Source: Candidatus Endonucleibacter bathymodioli
GTDB lineage: Bacteria; Pseudomonadota; Gammaproteobacteria; Pseudomonadales; Endozoicomonadaceae
Reading direction: 5' to 3'
Length of the DNA stretch: 64,000 nucleotides
Assembly (NCBI GenBank): GCA_030674915.1
Contig: JASXSV010000008.1
Coordinates: 62,001 to 126,000 of the forward strand
How positions within the stretch are numbered: the stretch's first letter is position 1; each line of letters opens with the position of its first letter. Shown one piece after another: positions 9,885 to 18,441 of this stretch. The notes under the pieces were generated by a model. The model had not been told where the DNA came from, ran no database searches, and saw only the letters and a program-made list of their open reading frames with translations. Position numbers and translations under genes: made by a program.

Positions 9885-11360
9885 ATGGAAGGACCTATGG
9901 ATGTTAACAGCAGGATAAACTCTAATAATAATGCTCCTTTATTGCCATCTCAGGACTCTGCTGTGGCAAATAAGACCGATGGAGTACAATTAGGTTATAG
10001 TACCGCTAGCTCCTCTGAGGTTGTTGAAAGTAACTCTCCTGTATCTAATACTCAGAATGACGAGGTTGCTCTTGACCAGCCTGAAGTTGTTCCTCAAGCT
10101 CCAGTTCAAGAGTTGTCTTTTGTCGCCGGCAATGCTCAGTTATCAGGTTTGCAGGAAAGCGTTAAGTTCTTTAATGAGAGATTTGATATTAATGCATTAG
10201 ATATGGCAGATACTGCATCTGTCTTGCTGATGATTAAAGGAATGGTTTCAGATATGCGTGCGCTTTCAAGTTTAGGAAGTATTGATTCTGCCTCAAAAGA
10301 ACTGTTAACCCAGTTGGATAGAAACATCGCTACAGCTAATAACTTAGTGACACAAAAAGAAGGATTGATCAATAAACAGACAATGCAGATTGAAAAGCAG
10401 GATTCAAAAGCTGCTAAAGAGATACTTTTGGCAGAAAAAGAAAGCGCCTTGACTAATGAAGGTGGTACTAATGAGCAGTTAGAGTCTGAAATTGCATTGC
10501 TTAAACAAGAAATAGGCGTGCTGACAACAGATATAGAGGTTCTTACAAATGATACTGCAGCGCTCACTAAAAATATTAATCTAGGCGAAAACTCATTGAA
10601 CAAGGATCTAGAAAGTGGAATTCAGAGAGTTTTTTTAATCACTAATGGTATTAAACAACGATTTGATAAATCCATATTAAATAATGGTGAAGAGCAACGA
10701 GTCGTTACCGACAAAATTAATCATGACATAGCAGTGACTCATGAAAAGACCAATCAAATGCTACGGAAAGATAAGAATGGCATCAGAGAGCTTGATAAGG
10801 CGCAGATAAATAATCAAGATGCACGGAATAATAAAGTTGTAGACGAGCGCCGCCTTGAGAAAGCATTACATGATTTTGGTGTCAATATTCCGGACGGTGT
10901 TTTAGCTCTACTTAGTATCAACGATGTGGAGAGTCCAGATACACTTTTAAATAACCTTCGTAAAGAGATGCCTGACGAGAAAGCGATAGCGGATATTGCG
11001 AAAGTCTTCGGAGCTATACTAGGTAATAATGATAGATCGCCAAAAATCACTAATCAAACAGATATTGAACAGAAGCATACGAAAGAACCAGTAACAAAAG
11101 ACCGTGGGGCTTCTGTGGAGCAGCCACGATTTACAGGTCAATCAGCACTAGCTACACCATTTCTTAAAATAGATACTGAACAGGCAAATCGCACTGATTC
11201 TCAAGCTAATAAAAAGGATTTGTTGGTTTCAAGTGCTACAGCCGATATACGGAAAATAGGAGCTATGAAACTAGAATCTGAGGCTATGAGCCTTGTTGCT
11301 AAAGCAGAAGAAGAGCGCCGTAAGGCCGAAAGCATTATTAGTAAAAACTCACCAGTCTGA
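9885..11360 (+). CDS. Coiled-coil protein, probable client of the adjacent type III chaperone
   Basis: 491 residues with no family I can name. The N-terminal ~90 residues are Ser/Asn/Gln-rich and disordered-looking. Residues about 150-330 are heptad-like, rich in Glu, Lys, Leu and Ala (EQLESEIALLKQEIGVLTTD). The C-terminus has a second charged helix (EAMSLVAKAEEERRKAESII). No signal peptide and no long membrane helix are visible, so it does not resemble a standard pore-forming translocator. GAGGAT precedes the ATG by eight bases. The tight spacing to the SycD-type chaperone suggests a secreted type III substrate; this is inferred from context only. Confidence 0.6.
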   Translation: MEGPMDVNSRINSNNNAPLLPSQDSAVANKTDGVQLGYSTASSSEVVESNSPVSNTQNDEVALDQPEVVPQAPVQELSFVAGNAQLSGLQESVKFFNERFDINALDMADTASVLLMIKGMVSDMRALSSLGSIDSASKELLTQLDRNIATANNLVTQKEGLINKQTMQIEKQDSKAAKEILLAEKESALTNEGGTNEQLESEIALLKQEIGVLTTDIEVLTNDTAALTKNINLGENSLNKDLESGIQRVFLITNGIKQRFDKSILNNGEEQRVVTDKINHDIAVTHEKTNQMLRKDKNGIRELDKAQINNQDARNNKVVDERRLEKALHDFGVNIPDGVLALLSINDVESPDTLLNNLRKEMPDEKAIADIAKVFGAILGNNDRSPKITNQTDIEQKHTKEPVTKDRGASVEQPRFTGQSALATPFLKIDTEQANRTDSQANKKDLLVSSATADIRKIGAMKLESEAMSLVAKAEEERRKAESIISKNSPV

Positions 11361-11395
11361 TAAAATCCTTTCTGTTTTTTCTTTTTTTCTATGTC

Positions 11396-11466
11396 TGTAC
11401 CGATTACCTTTGAAGGTGAGAGAAGTTAACAGCTTTCCACCTTTAAGGGAAAATGGGTTTTGATAG
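11396..11466. repeat. Short ends-only form of the dispersed repeat
   Basis: ACCTTTGAAGGTGAG followed closely by CCACCTTTAAGGG: the two inverted ends with almost no interior, like the form at 19532-19594. Confidence 0.45.
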
Positions 11467-11518
11467 GCGTGGAATATCGATTGTGTTTCTTGCTTGAATC
11501 CAGTACTCTGTGGTCGGA

Positions 11519-11602
11519 TATACACTTTTTCATTGGAAGTGTGAGGTTGTTGACCGTTACGCACACCTCAATCACCTACTGCTAGTTTCATGGGGCTACG
11601 TA
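11519..11602 (-). repeat. Dispersed repeat, partial copy
   Basis: Begins TATACACTTTTTCATTGG, then GTGTGAGGTTGTTGACCG and CTCAATCACCTACTGC, matching the reverse orientation of the full copies. The far end is lost. It lies in the gap before galU. Confidence 0.65.
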
Positions 11603-11780
11603 TATCTCCAGTAGTATGTATCCTAATGTAATTGAGAGTTGCTGGCAAAGGCATGCAAACGAAGTTCTGCTGGTTTTGGAGAGTAGATTATCGAGTGATC
11701 CCCCCCCTTCAAAAAAAAGGCACGTTCCCTTTACGGCGTCAAGAAAAGGGATGGTTGAATGTTGATAAAGAGAAAGATGA

Positions 11781-12608
11781 ATGATAAAGAAATGCTTATT
11801 CCCTGCTGCAGGTTATGGCATGAGATTTTTGCCGGCTACCAAGTCAATGCCAAAGGAAATGATGCCTGTGGTGAATAAGCCGCTGATTGAGTATGGCGTT
11901 GAAGAGGCTCGTGATGCGGGTATGAATGAGATTTGTTTGGTGACTGGGCGAGGCAAGCGAGCGCTGGAAGATCACTTTGATACTAGCTATGAGTTGGAGC
12001 ATCAAATTAGTGGTAGCGGTCAAGAAGCATTGTTGACAGATATCAGAACTCTAATTGAGGATTGTACTTTTTCCTATACTCGCCAGATAAAAATAAAGGG
12101 TTTGGGGCATGCCATTCTTACTGGAAAGACTCTTATTGGAGATCAGCCATTTGCAGTTGTTTTGGCTGATGATTTGTGTATTAACATCGGAGGCCCTGCG
12201 GTGTTAAGTCAAATGGTCGCATTATATCGGGAATTTCGTTGTTCTATTGTGGCAGTGCAGCAGGTGCCCGCAGATGAAATACATAATTACGGTGTTGTTG
12301 AGGGTACTGAACTTCGTGATGATGTTTTACTGGTGAACAATATGGTCGAAAAACCTGCTAAAGAAGATGCACCAAGCAACCTTGCTATTATTGGGCGTTA
12401 TATTCTGACGCCAGATATTTTCGATCTGCTTGCAGATACTGAGCCGGGTATGGGAGGTGAAATTCAGATTACAGATGCTTTGGTGAAACAGGCTGAAAAG
12501 GGGTGCGTGTTGGCCTATAAATTTAAAGGTCATCGGTTTGACTGTGGTAGTATCAAGGGTTTTATTGACGCTACTAATTACTGTTATGATAATTTTTATA
12601 GAGTTTAG
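11781..12608 (+). CDS. galU: UTP-glucose-1-phosphate uridylyltransferase
   Basis: Makes UDP-glucose from UTP and glucose 1-phosphate in the cytoplasm, feeding lipopolysaccharide, capsule and other glycans. Canonical start MIKKCLFPAAGYGMRFLPAT (nucleotide-binding loop), KSMPKEMMPVVNKPLIEYG, VVLADDLC, VEKPAKEDAPSNLAIIGRY and GEIQITDAL; full length at 275 residues. Its job fits the surrounding envelope genes (DUF368 and UppP follow it). A purine-rich GAGAAAG precedes the ATG. Confidence 0.95.
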   Translation: MIKKCLFPAAGYGMRFLPATKSMPKEMMPVVNKPLIEYGVEEARDAGMNEICLVTGRGKRALEDHFDTSYELEHQISGSGQEALLTDIRTLIEDCTFSYTRQIKIKGLGHAILTGKTLIGDQPFAVVLADDLCINIGGPAVLSQMVALYREFRCSIVAVQQVPADEIHNYGVVEGTELRDDVLLVNNMVEKPAKEDAPSNLAIIGRYILTPDIFDLLADTEPGMGGEIQITDALVKQAEKGCVLAYKFKGHRFDCGSIKGFIDATNYCYDNFYRV

Positions 12609-12703
12609 CTACTTCGTTGAGTTGGCAGGAAAATTATCGTTTAGCTTCTGTTGATTCAAAGACATCTGTAGGGCGTTATCGCTCATTAACGTGAAGAATT
12701 TTT

Positions 12704-13597
12704 ATGCTCAAAAAAAACGTACTGCTTTTTATGAAAGGTATGTCTATGGGGGCTGCAGATGTTGTGCCTGGTGTTTCCGGCGGAACGGTTGCATTTATTA
12801 CCGGAATTTATGATGAGTTACTGAGTAGCATCAATAAGTTTAGGCCGAGAGCGGTGACTGTTTTATTTCGAGAAGGTTGGTCTGCTTTCTGGCACCATAT
12901 TAATGGATCATTTTTGATGATTCTTGGCTGCGGTATTTTTATCAGCCTATTTACATTAGCTAAAAGTATTAGTTGGGTGTTAGTAAATCATCCGATTCCA
13001 ATATGGTCTTTTTTTATAGGGCTGGTATTGGTTTCCATTTGGCATATGCTCAGACAGTTGCCCAGAGTTAATATTTTTTCAATGATAAGTTTTGTTCTTG
13101 GAGTAGGATTTGCTTGGTGGTTCTCTGGAATGAGTCCTTTTCAGGAGGCTGATCCAGACTTGTTTGTTTTTTTCATTTGTGGTGCTATTGCAGTTTGCGC
13201 CATGATTTTGCCCGGTATTTCTGGAAGTTCTCTGTTGCTATTGCTAGGGGTTTACCAGCCGGTATTGGCTGCGGTCAGTTCACTGAATATTCCGGTATTG
13301 GTTGCACTGGCTTCTGGGTGTGTGGTTGGGCTGTTGGCATTTTCTCATATTCTCAGTTGGTTGTTGGTCAATGCTCGGATTCTGGTTTTTAGTTTTCTGA
13401 CGGGTATGATGCTGGGTTCGATTAATCAGCTATGGCCGTGGAAAGATGTAGGTGCTGATAGAATGACTAATATTTCACCTCAAACCTATGAGCAGTTAAC
13501 TGGTGAAAGCTCTCAGTTGCTTTTGGCCTGTAGTGCAGGATTAGTTGCTATGGTCATTGTATTGATTCTTGAGTTGGTTGCGCACAGGTCATCCTGA
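12704..13597 (+). CDS. DUF368 family membrane protein, predicted undecaprenyl-phosphate transporter
   Basis: Polytopic inner-membrane protein with the DUF368 hallmark GMSMGAADVVPGVSGGTVAFI near the N-terminus and a second pseudo-symmetric motif GAIAVCAMILPGISGSSLLL in the middle. About eight hydrophobic segments; 297 residues, normal for the family. DUF368 proteins (PopT) have been reported to return undecaprenyl phosphate from the outer to the inner leaflet. The next gene is uppP, whose product releases that same carrier. The stop at 13597 lies about 50 bases before the uppP ATG, so an operon is likely. Confidence 0.85.
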   Translation: MLKKNVLLFMKGMSMGAADVVPGVSGGTVAFITGIYDELLSSINKFRPRAVTVLFREGWSAFWHHINGSFLMILGCGIFISLFTLAKSISWVLVNHPIPIWSFFIGLVLVSIWHMLRQLPRVNIFSMISFVLGVGFAWWFSGMSPFQEADPDLFVFFICGAIAVCAMILPGISGSSLLLLLGVYQPVLAAVSSLNIPVLVALASGCVVGLLAFSHILSWLLVNARILVFSFLTGMMLGSINQLWPWKDVGADRMTNISPQTYEQLTGESSQLLLACSAGLVAMVIVLILELVAHRSS

Positions 13598-13607
13598 ATT
13601 TATCGTT

Positions 13608-13640
13608 TATATTCGTTACCATCGAAGGTGTGAGGAGGTG
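13608..13640 (+). repeat. Repeat end that supplies the uppP ribosome binding site
   Basis: TATATTCGTTACCATCGAAG followed by GTGTGAGGAGG matches the inner part of a dispersed-repeat end. The GAGGAGG, six bases further than needed for a minimal site, is the apparent Shine-Dalgarno of uppP. Confidence 0.45.
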
Positions 13641-13646
13641 GTTTTT

Positions 13647-14459
13647 ATGGATTTTATTCATGTTATTGTCCTGGCTTTGATTCAGGGGGTAACAGAATTT
13701 TTGCCGGTATCTAGTTCTGCGCACTTGATTCTGCCCTCTCAATTGTTGGGCTGGCCTGATCAGGGGTTGGCATTTGATGTGGCGGTACATATCGGTACCC
13801 TCGCTGCTGTTATTATTTATTTCCGTAGGGATATTTATTTACTAATTCGGGATTGGTTGTTATCTCTTATTGGCAAAGGTACCACTCAATATAGTCGAAT
13901 GGCCTGGTATGTTTGTTTGGCAACTATTCCTGCGGTGTTTTTTGGTTTTTTGTTGAAAAGTAGTGGGTTGGATGTATCGTTGCGTTCAATGACGGTGATC
14001 ATGGCTACTACCTTGATTTTTGGTGCTTTGTTGGGTATCGCTGATTATTTTGGTAAGTGTGATATCAGTCTTGATAAAGCGTCTTTGGGGCAAGCTATAA
14101 TGATTGGTTTCTCTCAAGTGCTCTCGTTGATTCCCGGCACGTCACGATCCGGTATTACAATGACGGCGGCATTGATGCTGGGTTTTACCAGGGAAGCCGC
14201 GGCCCGCTTTTCTTTTTTGTTATCAATCCCGATAATTATGGGGGCCGGTTTGCTGTTTACCATGGATCTGATAAAATCTTCTGTTTCAGTGAGCTGGAAC
14301 GTTATGGCTGGAGGTGCGTTATTATCAGGTGTGAGTGCTATGTTTTGTATCCACTTATTTATGATAATTATAAATCGGATAGGGCTAATGCCATTTGTGG
14401 TCTATCGGTTGGGACTTGGCTTGTTTTTGCTATTTGTGATTTTAAATAATGGTGGGTAA
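13647..14459 (+). CDS. uppP: Undecaprenyl-diphosphatase UppP (BacA)
   Basis: Integral membrane phosphatase that converts undecaprenyl diphosphate to undecaprenyl phosphate, renewing the lipid carrier for peptidoglycan and other glycans. Diagnostic motifs are EFLPVSSSAHLIL near the N-terminus and PGTSRSGITMTAALMLGF in the middle, with EAAARFSFLLSIP after it. 271 residues from the ATG at 13647, which has GAGGAGG upstream; longer in-frame starts would add a non-conserved, charged N-terminus. Follows the DUF368 gene, with which it makes a functional pair for carrier recycling. Confidence 0.94.
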   Translation: MDFIHVIVLALIQGVTEFLPVSSSAHLILPSQLLGWPDQGLAFDVAVHIGTLAAVIIYFRRDIYLLIRDWLLSLIGKGTTQYSRMAWYVCLATIPAVFFGFLLKSSGLDVSLRSMTVIMATTLIFGALLGIADYFGKCDISLDKASLGQAIMIGFSQVLSLIPGTSRSGITMTAALMLGFTREAAARFSFLLSIPIIMGAGLLFTMDLIKSSVSVSWNVMAGGALLSGVSAMFCIHLFMIIINRIGLMPFVVYRLGLGLFLLFVILNNGG

Positions 14460-14686
14460 ATGGCTAGGAAACAGTTTTAAAAGATAGTTCTTATGGCTTA
14501 GAGCAAGATTCGATAGTTATTGTTGTCATATTGGTGGTGCGGTTGCTGCCCCATCCTTACATATTAAAGTCGATGGTTATAATATAATTGGTTATTCTGC
14601 GAATAAGTCTATTGCTATGCGATAATGTAGTCTTTCTACAGGCTAGTGTGGGCGGTAATGGGCACTTGTGGGTAGCGAGTATTAAT

Positions 14687-14814
14687 TATACCAGTTTCCA
14701 TTGAAGGTGATAGTAGGCGAGAAACGAGCTAAACTCTGTGATCCTACGGGTAGTAGGTGATTGTGGTGAGTTAGAGTAGTCAGCAACTTCACGCCATCAA
14801 TGGAAGCTAGTATA
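14687..14814 (+). repeat. Dispersed ~125-bp repeat, full copy
   Basis: Complete 128-bp copy, TATACCAGTTTCCATTGAAG at the left and AATGGAAGCTAGTATA at the right. Interior markers CGAGAAACGAGCTAAACTC and CCTACGGGTAGTAGGTGA are present. It is immediately upstream of nadA. Confidence 0.85.
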
Positions 14815-14853
14815 AATTACTATCAATCACTTCTGGAAGTATATAAAAAGCTT

Positions 14854-15888
14854 ATGAATGCATTTATTTTTAGAGAAATGGTGCAGGATCATTTTCGGGA
14901 TGAGGTAGTCGAGGGGGCTGATTTAGCTGGTAATGAAGCAAAAAAAGTGCGTATAAGTCAGTTACTATCCCGTAAGAATGCAGTGCTAATTGCTCATTAT
15001 TATACAGACCCATACGTGCAGGAGTTAGCTGATGAAACCCATGGATTTATAGGTGACTCTTTGGAGATGGCGCGTTTTGGTAGTCGCCATAAAGCCTCCA
15101 CATTGATTATTGCTGGTGTTCGGTTTATGGGGGAAACAGCAAGTATTCTCAGTCCAGAGAAGTGTGTATTAATGCCTACTCTGGAGGCAACGTGCTCTCT
15201 TGATATTGGCTGTCCTATTGAGGAGTTTTCCGCTTTTTGTGATCAGCATCCGGATAGGGAGGTAGTGGTTTATGCTAATACATCGGCTGCGGTAAAAGCT
15301 CGAGCTGACTGGGTTGTGACTTCCAGCTGTGCGCTGGACATTGTTGATTACCTTGATAGTGAAGGTAAGAAAATAATCTGGGCACCAGATAAATACTTAG
15401 GGCGCTATATTGAACAGCAAACTGGAGCTGATATGCTTCTATGGAATAGTAGCTGTGTTGTTCATGAAGAGTTTCGTGCCCAGGGAATCGCTGATTTAAA
15501 GCAAGTGTATCACGATGCCGCTGTTTTGGTGCATCCGGAGTCACCTGAGGCGGTAGTTGCAATGGCTGATGTAGTGGGTTCCACTAGTGCTTTGTTGAAG
15601 GCGTCGAAGGAGTTACCTCATCAGCGATTTATTGTTGCGACAGATCGAGGTATTTTTTACAAAATGAAACAGGCATCTCCGTATAAAGAGTTTATTGAGG
15701 CTCCCTCAGCTGGTAATGGAGCAACCTGTAAAAGTTGCGGTCATTGCCCTTGGATGGAAATGAATACTCTTGATGGGTTGCTACAATGTTTGGAGCAGCC
15801 GTCAGTCATAAATAAAATTGAGGTTCCGGAAAATATTAGGTCCAGGGCGTTAATTCCATTGGAGAGGATGTTGAAATTTTCTATGTAA
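14854..15888 (+). CDS. nadA: Quinolinate synthase A
   Basis: [4Fe-4S] enzyme that condenses iminoaspartate with dihydroxyacetone phosphate to quinolinate in de novo NAD synthesis. Motifs: [70 protein letters not shown] and [12 protein letters not shown], including the conserved cluster cysteines. The frame stays open upstream to an ATG at 14800, but those codons lie in the end of a repeat. The ATG at 14854 gives 344 residues, close to other NadA proteins; ATG 14878 is also possible. Convergent with bepA. Confidence 0.92.
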   Translation: MNAFIFREMVQDHFRDEVVEGADLAGNEAKKVRISQLLSRKNAVLIAHYYTDPYVQELADETHGFIGDSLEMARFGSRHKASTLIIAGVRFMGETASILSPEKCVLMPTLEATCSLDIGCPIEEFSAFCDQHPDREVVVYANTSAAVKARADWVVTSSCALDIVDYLDSEGKKIIWAPDKYLGRYIEQQTGADMLLWNSSCVVHEEFRAQGIADLKQVYHDAAVLVHPESPEAVVAMADVVGSTSALLKASKELPHQRFIVATDRGIFYKMKQASPYKEFIEAPSAGNGATCKSCGHCPWMEMNTLDGLLQCLEQPSVINKIEVPENIRSRALIPLERMLKFSM

Positions 15889-15934
15889 AGTTATTTATCG
15901 AGACATTTTCAGATGCTTTTCAGGTTTGGCTAGA

Positions 15935-17383
15935 TTATTGTGCGATTTTTTTCCGATAATTATGTATGTCAGTAAGCTTCTTATTGAGTTTTGCTTTTAA
16001 TATGAAGTTTTTACCGGTGAGTTTTTGAGCGTATTGAATATGTTTAATAGCATCGTCCAGACTTCCTGTTAAGAAAAAAAACTCAGCTCTGGCTAGATGC
16101 AATCCTAATATATCATCAGCTTGTCCTTGAACTTCGGCTAGTATATACCAGATGTCAGGGTCTTCTGGACGCATGTGGCTAAGTTGCAGCAGAATATTCC
16201 TTGCTTCTTTGTGGTTTTTTTGTTGGGTGAGTATTTCTGTTTTTGCTATAAGTAAGGGATAATAATTCAAGTGGGTCTCTAGTAGCTTGTTGATTTGTTT
16301 TAATGCAGTAGAGCTATTGCCGGATTTCGCATCCAGTTTTGCTTTAGTGGTGATGTAATAGAGGTTGTTTGGCTCTTTTTGTAATAATATTGACAACTGT
16401 TTTTTTGCTAGGTCGTAGTCACGGGTTTTAATCGCGGCCAAGGCAATGCCGTAGCGACTAACATCAGGTAAGCCTGTATGTTTGGATTTTAGCTCTAGAT
16501 TTAATTTTGTTAGCAGATAGTGGGTGTTGCTAGTGGAAAAAAAGATCGTCCTCATGCGCATTAATTGATAGGTATGGGATCCTTTTGAGCCTTTATTTTT
16601 GATTTGGTCAGCACGGGCACGGGAGTCAGATATTCTGTTTGCAGTCACCGGATGTGTTGATAAAAATTCCGGAGGGTGGCTGCTATAGCGATTTGCCTTA
16701 CTCATTTGTTCGAAAATATCAGGCATAGCATAAGGGTCAAAGCCAGCACGGGCTAGGGTTTTAATACCGATGTTATCTGCTTCTTGTTCGTACTGCCTGC
16801 TGAAGCTAAGGCGTGAGCTGTGCAGGCCTGCCATGGTACTTGTTAAAGCTGCGGCACCGGCATTACCTCCGCCTGCAGCCATTAGAATGATAGAAGCAAT
16901 AATTGCGGCAGCAGTAGGGATAGTCTTATTCTGAGCCTCCTTTACGTTACGTGCGTAGTGCCTCTGGCTAAGGTGTGCTAGTTCATGGGCTAGAACCGCG
17001 GCAAACTGGGCTTCAGTTTTTGCTTGAATAAACAGGCCGATATTGACGCCGATAATGCCGCCTGGCGCTGCAAATGCATTAAGTGTTGTTTCGTTGATAA
17101 GCAGTGTTATTAAGCGATGATCTTTAATTTCACTGGATTCTGCTAACCGTGAGATAAGACGTTCAAGGTAGCTTTTCAGTTCGGGATCATCGATTGTTGG
17201 TGTGTTATGCCGAAGGATTTTGAGATAGTTGCGGCCCAGCTCAAACTCCTGTTGTTGGGATATAATACCTGACGTATAATCGCCAAGGTTTGGTAAAACG
17301 ACCAAGTCACTATGAGCATGAATAGGTACGGTTGTGAGTAAATAGCCTATAAAGAAGGCGGGAAGAGGACGCGATTGTCTCAT
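15935..17383 (-). CDS. bepA: BepA-like periplasmic M48 metalloprotease with TPR domain
   Basis: Periplasmic chaperone/protease that helps BAM-dependent assembly of outer-membrane proteins and degrades misassembled ones. An N-terminal signal peptide (residues 1-24, cleavage near IHAHS) is followed by an M48 domain with HELAH at residues 133-137 as the zinc-binding HExxH, the downstream glutamate in QYEQEADNIG, and four or more TPR-like repeats over about 300-470. 482 residues is normal. I recall the order nadA-bepA from Pseudomonas. bamC, another BAM-related gene, is about 4 kb away. Confidence 0.9.
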   Translation of the reverse strand: MRQSRPLPAFFIGYLLTTVPIHAHSDLVVLPNLGDYTSGIISQQQEFELGRNYLKILRHNTPTIDDPELKSYLERLISRLAESSEIKDHRLITLLINETTLNAFAAPGGIIGVNIGLFIQAKTEAQFAAVLAHELAHLSQRHYARNVKEAQNKTIPTAAAIIASIILMAAGGGNAGAAALTSTMAGLHSSRLSFSRQYEQEADNIGIKTLARAGFDPYAMPDIFEQMSKANRYSSHPPEFLSTHPVTANRISDSRARADQIKNKGSKGSHTYQLMRMRTIFFSTSNTHYLLTKLNLELKSKHTGLPDVSRYGIALAAIKTRDYDLAKKQLSILLQKEPNNLYYITTKAKLDAKSGNSSTALKQINKLLETHLNYYPLLIAKTEILTQQKNHKEARNILLQLSHMRPEDPDIWYILAEVQGQADDILGLHLARAEFFFLTGSLDDAIKHIQYAQKLTGKNFILKAKLNKKLTDIHNYRKKIAQ

Positions 17384-17493
17384 AAAATATCCATACTTGG
17401 GGTAACTCTATCGTTAAATATTAGTAGTCTCAAATGATGCTGCTCAAAGTCAAAGAAAGCTTGCGCTAGCTTTCCGTATACTGCTTTTTTAAC

Positions 17494-17539
17494 ATTGATA
17501 TCTCTATTGTGCTCAAATTGATATCTCTATTGTGTTCAA
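17494..17539 (+). repeat. 23-bp tandem duplication
   Basis: Two adjacent 23-bp units beginning ATTGATATCTCTATTGTG, differing at one base. It lies in the 17384-17661 gap, which otherwise shows nothing. Confidence 0.6.
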
Positions 17540-17754
17540 TAGTAAGAGAAGGTTCACTCTATTTTCTAGTTTTATCAGTAATTATAGCTTTTTTCTGAAT
17601 CAGTTGATATATGAGGCCTGTTACGATGATTGGTTTTTTGGTTGTGCATGCTTTTAAATGGCGGATTCAAATCCGAAGTGCATAATCTAATCAGGTAGAA
17701 GAAGGGGGCCAGCTGAAAGTAAGCTCCTACCCTTTTTCTCCGGCAAGAGATGAA

Positions 17755-18069
17755 GTGATGACGGGATATTACCAACAACTGACCTACGAGCAACGATGCC
17801 AGATTTCAGCCCTAAAGAACAGCGGTTGTAGACAAAGGGAGGTGGCGAAAATTATAGGGGTGAGTCAGCCTACGGTAAGTAGAGAACTGGCCAGAAATAC
17901 GGGTGACATGGGCTATCGTCATAAACAGGCGCAAGCTAAGGCTATTCAGCGACGCCAGACTGCGGTTAAATCGACTAAAATGACCCCGGCAATGATAACC
18001 GTGATCGAGGCCAAGCTCTGTATAGAATGGAGTCCCGAACAGGTGTCAGGTTGGCTGCTAAGAGCATAG
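17755..18069 (+). pseudogene. IS30-family transposase, N-terminal fragment
   Basis: About 104 residues: a helix-turn-helix region (LTYEQRCQISALKNSG, REVAKIIGVSQPTVSRELAR) and the start of the linker domain (WSPEQVSGWL). Full IS30 transposases are about 320-380 residues, so the catalytic part is gone. The likely start is the ATG at 17758, preceded by an AGATGAAGTG stretch. It differs clearly from the IS30 transposase at 30.5-31.5 kb. Confidence 0.75.
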
Positions 18070-18084
18070 AGCTGCTCTAGCAGC
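18054..18084. terminator. Strong hairpin at the end of the IS30 fragment
   Basis: GCTGCTAAGAGCA pairs with TGCTCTAGCAGC across a six-base loop, with one bulged base. No T-run follows. It overlaps the truncated transposase stop. Confidence 0.4.
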
Positions 18085-18116
18085 TTAGACTGTGATGCAC
18101 TTCAGATTTGAATCCG

Positions 18117-18441
18117 AGAATAGGTTTTTTATCATTTGTATATATAGCTCACCAAGTAGGTTGCTGCTACGCTAATACGTCTATTACCTGTGTTGTATAA
18201 AGAGCTGGAAGTGCTATGGTTTTCTAGATTCACAGTGGGGTGTCTCCTATCCGTACCATTTTGGTTGGAGATAATAGCATTACTTTGGCATCATATGCTT
18301 ACCCAGGATGGGATATTTTATCGTTTACTTTGTGTTGCAGTCAGATTGGTAAAGCCAAAGAGGCTGACTTCCTGTGTAGGAATGCAATTATGGGTATAGG
18401 CTATGTTTTGGTGTTGCAGCATAAAAAGCAGGGGGGGCTAA
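18117..18441. other. Gap before perM without a recognisable gene
   Basis: Two overlapping frames of about 69 codons (18190-18399, 18240-18449) have no ribosome binding site or family resemblance. In Pseudomonas-like genomes I recall a small TusA-type gene between bepA and perM; I see none here. Confidence 0.4.

Larger units (their letters stand above)
17662..18116 (+). mobile_element. Internally deleted IS30-family element with intact ends
   Basis: About 455 bp bounded by 22-bp terminal inverted repeats (outermost bases CGGATTCAAAT, inner end GAAGTGCAT) matching at 21 of 22 positions. Inside lies only the N-terminal part of an IS30 transposase; the catalytic DDE region is missing. It could be moved only by a transposase supplied elsewhere. 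Confidence 0.7.

Noticed and set aside
10136..10603. 155-codon minus-strand frame opposite the coiled-coil protein
   Set aside because: Composition is the mirror of Glu/Lys/Leu-rich codons; the plus-strand gene has a good ribosome binding site and operon context.
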